Below are positions 61,567-64,000 of a stretch of DNA of 64,000 nt, in pieces. The stretch is from positions 126,683-190,682 of the forward strand of contig NW_002476420.1 of NCBI RefSeq assembly GCF_000189635.1. The letters run 5' to 3'. Every line of letters begins with the position of its first letter. Position 1 is the stretch's first letter. Made by a program: the position numbers and the translations under genes. This DNA comes from Tetrahymena thermophila SB210 (Eukaryota; Ciliophora; Oligohymenophorea; Hymenostomatida; Tetrahymenidae). The notes beneath the pieces are model-generated. The model had not been told where the DNA came from, did no database searches, and saw only the letters and a program-made list of their open reading frames with translations.

Positions 61567-64000
61567 ATGCTTAGCAAAATAGTTAAGGCTTCCTTTAGCT
61601 CTAAGGGATTCAACTTGGCAAATGCCGTTAACACCGTCAAGTCCACCTTGAATGCCCCCATCAAGCATATTAAGAGAAATATTGAACCTACCGGTTCCAA
61701 CTATTCTCGTATGACTAACACCACCGAAGAAGCTTTCGATGAAGTTTCTCACGAATGGTAGGCTCTCGTCACTTCTAATCCTTTTGATCTTAATGTATTT
61801 AACTATCTTGAAAACACTCAAACTTCAAACTTCGGTACTGTTGACAATCCTTTAGTTGTTTTCACTTCTGAAACTCCCTTCAGGTAAAAATATTATCCAA
61901 TTAGTTGAAAGTTTTGTTAAGGAGCAAGCACAATCCAGCATATTATTTGATTTTGCTGCTGCTGCTGCAAAACAGAATCGTAAGTAAATAAATAAATAAA
62001 TCAGCAGCATTTAATCTAAAAGATTCTTGTTGATATAAAAAAATATTGATTTAGAAAAATAAAGATTAGTTTTCAATACAAATAAATTAACAAAATATAA
62101 AGAAAATCCTTTGTTTGGATATTTTTTATTATTTTTTTGAAATGTATCTCAAATCAGTATACAAAAGGGTTTAGCAACAAAGTTAAGTTAAATTAAGAAT
62201 GAAATGGGAGAATGCACTCGGTTTATAGTTTATTGCCGAGAGTGTGAGGTTAATCTGTAGATAAGTGGATTAATCAACATTTGAATACATTAAAATCGAA
62301 GTAGTCAGCGAAAAATAAGTCTATTTTTTTCTTCTTCTTTTTCGTTTGATCTTAACTTTCGAAGACTAAATTCAAATGAAAATAAATAAATAGTTAGCAC
62401 TAATCAAAGCGAGGGATGTACATTTTATCAATAGGAATAAAAATATTATTGCAGTAGTTGAGTTAGATAGTTAATAAGTTAATAAAGTGTAACGAAAGCG
62501 AAAACAGAAACATTTGAAGAGTGTTGCATAGATTTAAATAAAATTTGTTTGAAGTTTTTAAAAGAAAGACATATCTAAATAAAAAAATTAATTGCATTTT
62601 TTCTCTTCATAAAATAAATAAATAGACAAATAAATGAATTTATTTTTCGTTTCTCGTACATATTCATGCTATAATGGATTTGTTCAAGAGTACGTAACCC
62701 ATCAAAAGCATAATTACTACATTAAGTCAATTGATTTGAAAAGAAATCTTAGTATCTTTTAAAATTCAAAAGATTTTTTAACTAATTGAAGAAAGATTCT
62801 TTCTTTTTTCTCTAAAAAAATTAATTTATTTATTCATATTTTTGAAGCAAATGATATATCGATCGAATCTATGTGAAAGCAAGCAATTATTATTTACTTA
62901 TTTTAGCAACTCATAAAGGCAGTTTAAACTCGCTTTAAAATCAATTTCTTATTAACTAGATGCCAGCAGCAATAATAACATCAAAATTATTTCTAAAACC
63001 TCATTTTTGATAAAAGCACAATTAATTATTTTATAAAGAAACTTTTTAGTCCTGAAGCAAGCAAATCAAAAGAAGAAAAATAAATAAATAATTTGCATTT
63101 TTGAAATATGAATTTTACACAAACCAAATTAATAAATGCGAATCAATGCATGCTATCCTTAAATCTAAAAAATATTTTAATTAATAAAAACTACATATTT
63201 AATAAAAAATTAATTAAAAGATACGTTGGTTGCACTGGTCAAATGAACGAAGATGATTACGAAGGTCACGAATTGCTTTTCTTCTTATTGAGAGAAGGCT
63301 CTTTACAAAGATGTATGGGTTGCGGTCAAGTTTTCAAGTTAGTTCGTCTTAGAAACGAATACTCTCCTGAAATGGATTACTACTTGTCAAACTTCCACCC
63401 TTATGAAATGTAAGAAATGGGTGAAAGTGATACCACCGTTTTGATGTCACCTTACAAGTACGCTTCTCACTACGAATATACTCAATTCGAAACCCCCTCC
63501 AACATGGTCTACTCTATGGTTAACCCTGATGAACACGATAGATTGTTGGTTGATCCCGCCTACAGAATGGAAAGAACCAAGGCTTTGGAAGAAAAGTATA
63601 AAGTTTACACTAGCTCTTTGAGAGAAGTCGAAAAGTAATTCGAAGAAAGATACGGCCGTGCTGGTCAAATCAACATCTCCAAGGTTACCTACTCTACTCT
63701 TATCGATGTTGAAAAGGCTGTCCTCAAGATGGACAGATTATTCCGTAAGGTTGCCAAATTCGAAAACAGAGCTTTCATTGACAGAGCCAACCACTCCAGA
63801 AGAGAAAAGAGAATGCTCGAAAGAGCCCAACAAAGATGGGACTCCAACTACTCCTTCTTCACTGGATCCTTGACCGAAGAAGAACAAAAGTATAGAGATT
63901 ACTATGAGACTGAATTGGAAGCTTATCCCGAAGATGAAGGTATTGAACAACAACTTGACCAATAGGAAGTCTTGTTGAGCGGTAGATACGATCCTAAGCT
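61567..64000 (+). CDS. COX5B: Cytochrome c oxidase subunit 5B, mitochondrial (3' end beyond window)
   Basis: Exon 1 is 61567-61883 and exon 2 runs from 63221 off the right edge, with a 1,337-bp intron. The joined frame reads ...TPFR then Y-V-G-C-T-G. The N-terminus (M-L-S-K-I-V-K-A-S-F-S-S-K) is a typical mitochondrial presequence. The core R-Y-V-G-C, L-L-F-F-L-L-R-E-G-S-L-Q-R-C-M-G-C-G and F-K-L-V matches the zinc-binding fold of COX5B, a nuclear-encoded subunit on the matrix side of complex IV. Cys110, Cys137 and Cys140 are kept, but the position of the second expected Cys is Gly112. After the core the protein continues for at least ~220 charged residues, far longer than animal COX5B. Codon use is richer in GC-ending codons and CAA than its neighbours, as expected for a highly expressed gene. 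Confidence 0.9.
61884..63220 (+). other. Unusually long COX5B intron
   Basis: GT..AG intron of 1,337 bp, several times longer than most introns here. It is not uniformly AT-rich: 62160-62300 and 62400-62530 have a more mixed composition, and a possible stem (cactcgg at 62215-62221 with ccgagagtg at 62236-62244) lies inside. A GCT repeat sits at 61960-61975. No protein-coding exon that keeps phase was found in it. Confidence 0.75.

Noticed and set aside
61567..61821. Minus-strand ORFs of 80-110 codons over COX5B and its leader (61169-61821), and similar minus-strand frames at 63447-63962.
   Set aside because: They are shadows of the strongly codon-biased COX5B exons or low-complexity spacer, with no family resemblance.
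1..64000. Search by eye for telomere repeats (CCCCAA), the Tetrahymena chromosome-breakage motif, tRNA B-box sequences and transposase-like frames.
   Set aside because: None was seen. This was a visual scan, so a degenerate motif could have been missed.

Overview
The window reads as nuclear DNA of a ciliate with the Tetrahymena-type genetic code (TAA and TAG read as glutamine, TGA the only stop), most likely a macronuclear scaffold of Tetrahymena or a close relative. The evidence is direct. Conserved families (eIF3c, actin-like, COX5B, USP9X-type deubiquitinase, RSPH1, COMMD, sorting nexin) are interrupted by in-frame TAA/TAG at glutamine-like positions and end cleanly on TGA. The introns are short, very AT-rich and GT..AG, mostly with gtaa-type donors. 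The spacers are strongly AT-rich and full of tetranucleotide repeats such as AAAT, TTTG and GATA. Standard-code ORFs here are mostly fragments of these genes or shadows. I saw no tRNA, rRNA, CRISPR array, telomeric repeat or Tetrahymena chromosome-breakage motif.

Layout from left to right: a single-exon leucine-rich-repeat protein (1095-2522, +); a seven-exon MORN-repeat protein with an acylation-type N-terminus (3370-5174, +); a tandem triplication of a small dual-specificity phosphatase gene, with one dead copy and two intact copies, the last carrying a long acidic tail (6553-9682, +); a single-exon Gln-rich/coiled-coil protein (10808-13684, -), divergent from a PX-domain sorting-nexin-like protein (14731-17361, +); a 13.7-kb multi-exon USP9X-like deubiquitinase (19050-32773, -); translation initiation factor eIF3 subunit c in ten exons (34995-39515, -); divergent from it a COMM-domain protein (41360-42353, +); a divergent actin-like protein in nine exons (43358-46644, +); a ~2,000-residue Gln/Asn-rich protein with kelch-like C-terminal motifs (47152-53758, +); radial spoke head protein RSPH1 in six exons (55518-56838, +); a 14-exon coiled-coil protein (57386-59936, +); and the 5' part of mitochondrial cytochrome c oxidase subunit COX5B, running off the right edge (61567->64000, +).

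These are ordinary housekeeping, cytoskeletal and ciliary genes, each with its own promoter. Nothing suggests operons or a mobile defence or toxin system. The parts that look most unusual are the phosphatase triplication with one decayed and one extended copy, an internal coiled-coil repeat inserted in eIF3c, the nucleotide-pocket changes of the actin-like protein, a 1.3-kb intron in COX5B whose product lacks one expected zinc-ligand cysteine, and recent tandem duplications in non-coding DNA. Most exon structures were checked by reading-phase bookkeeping across every junction. The middle exons of the deubiquitinase were checked by translation but not all fixed to the base.
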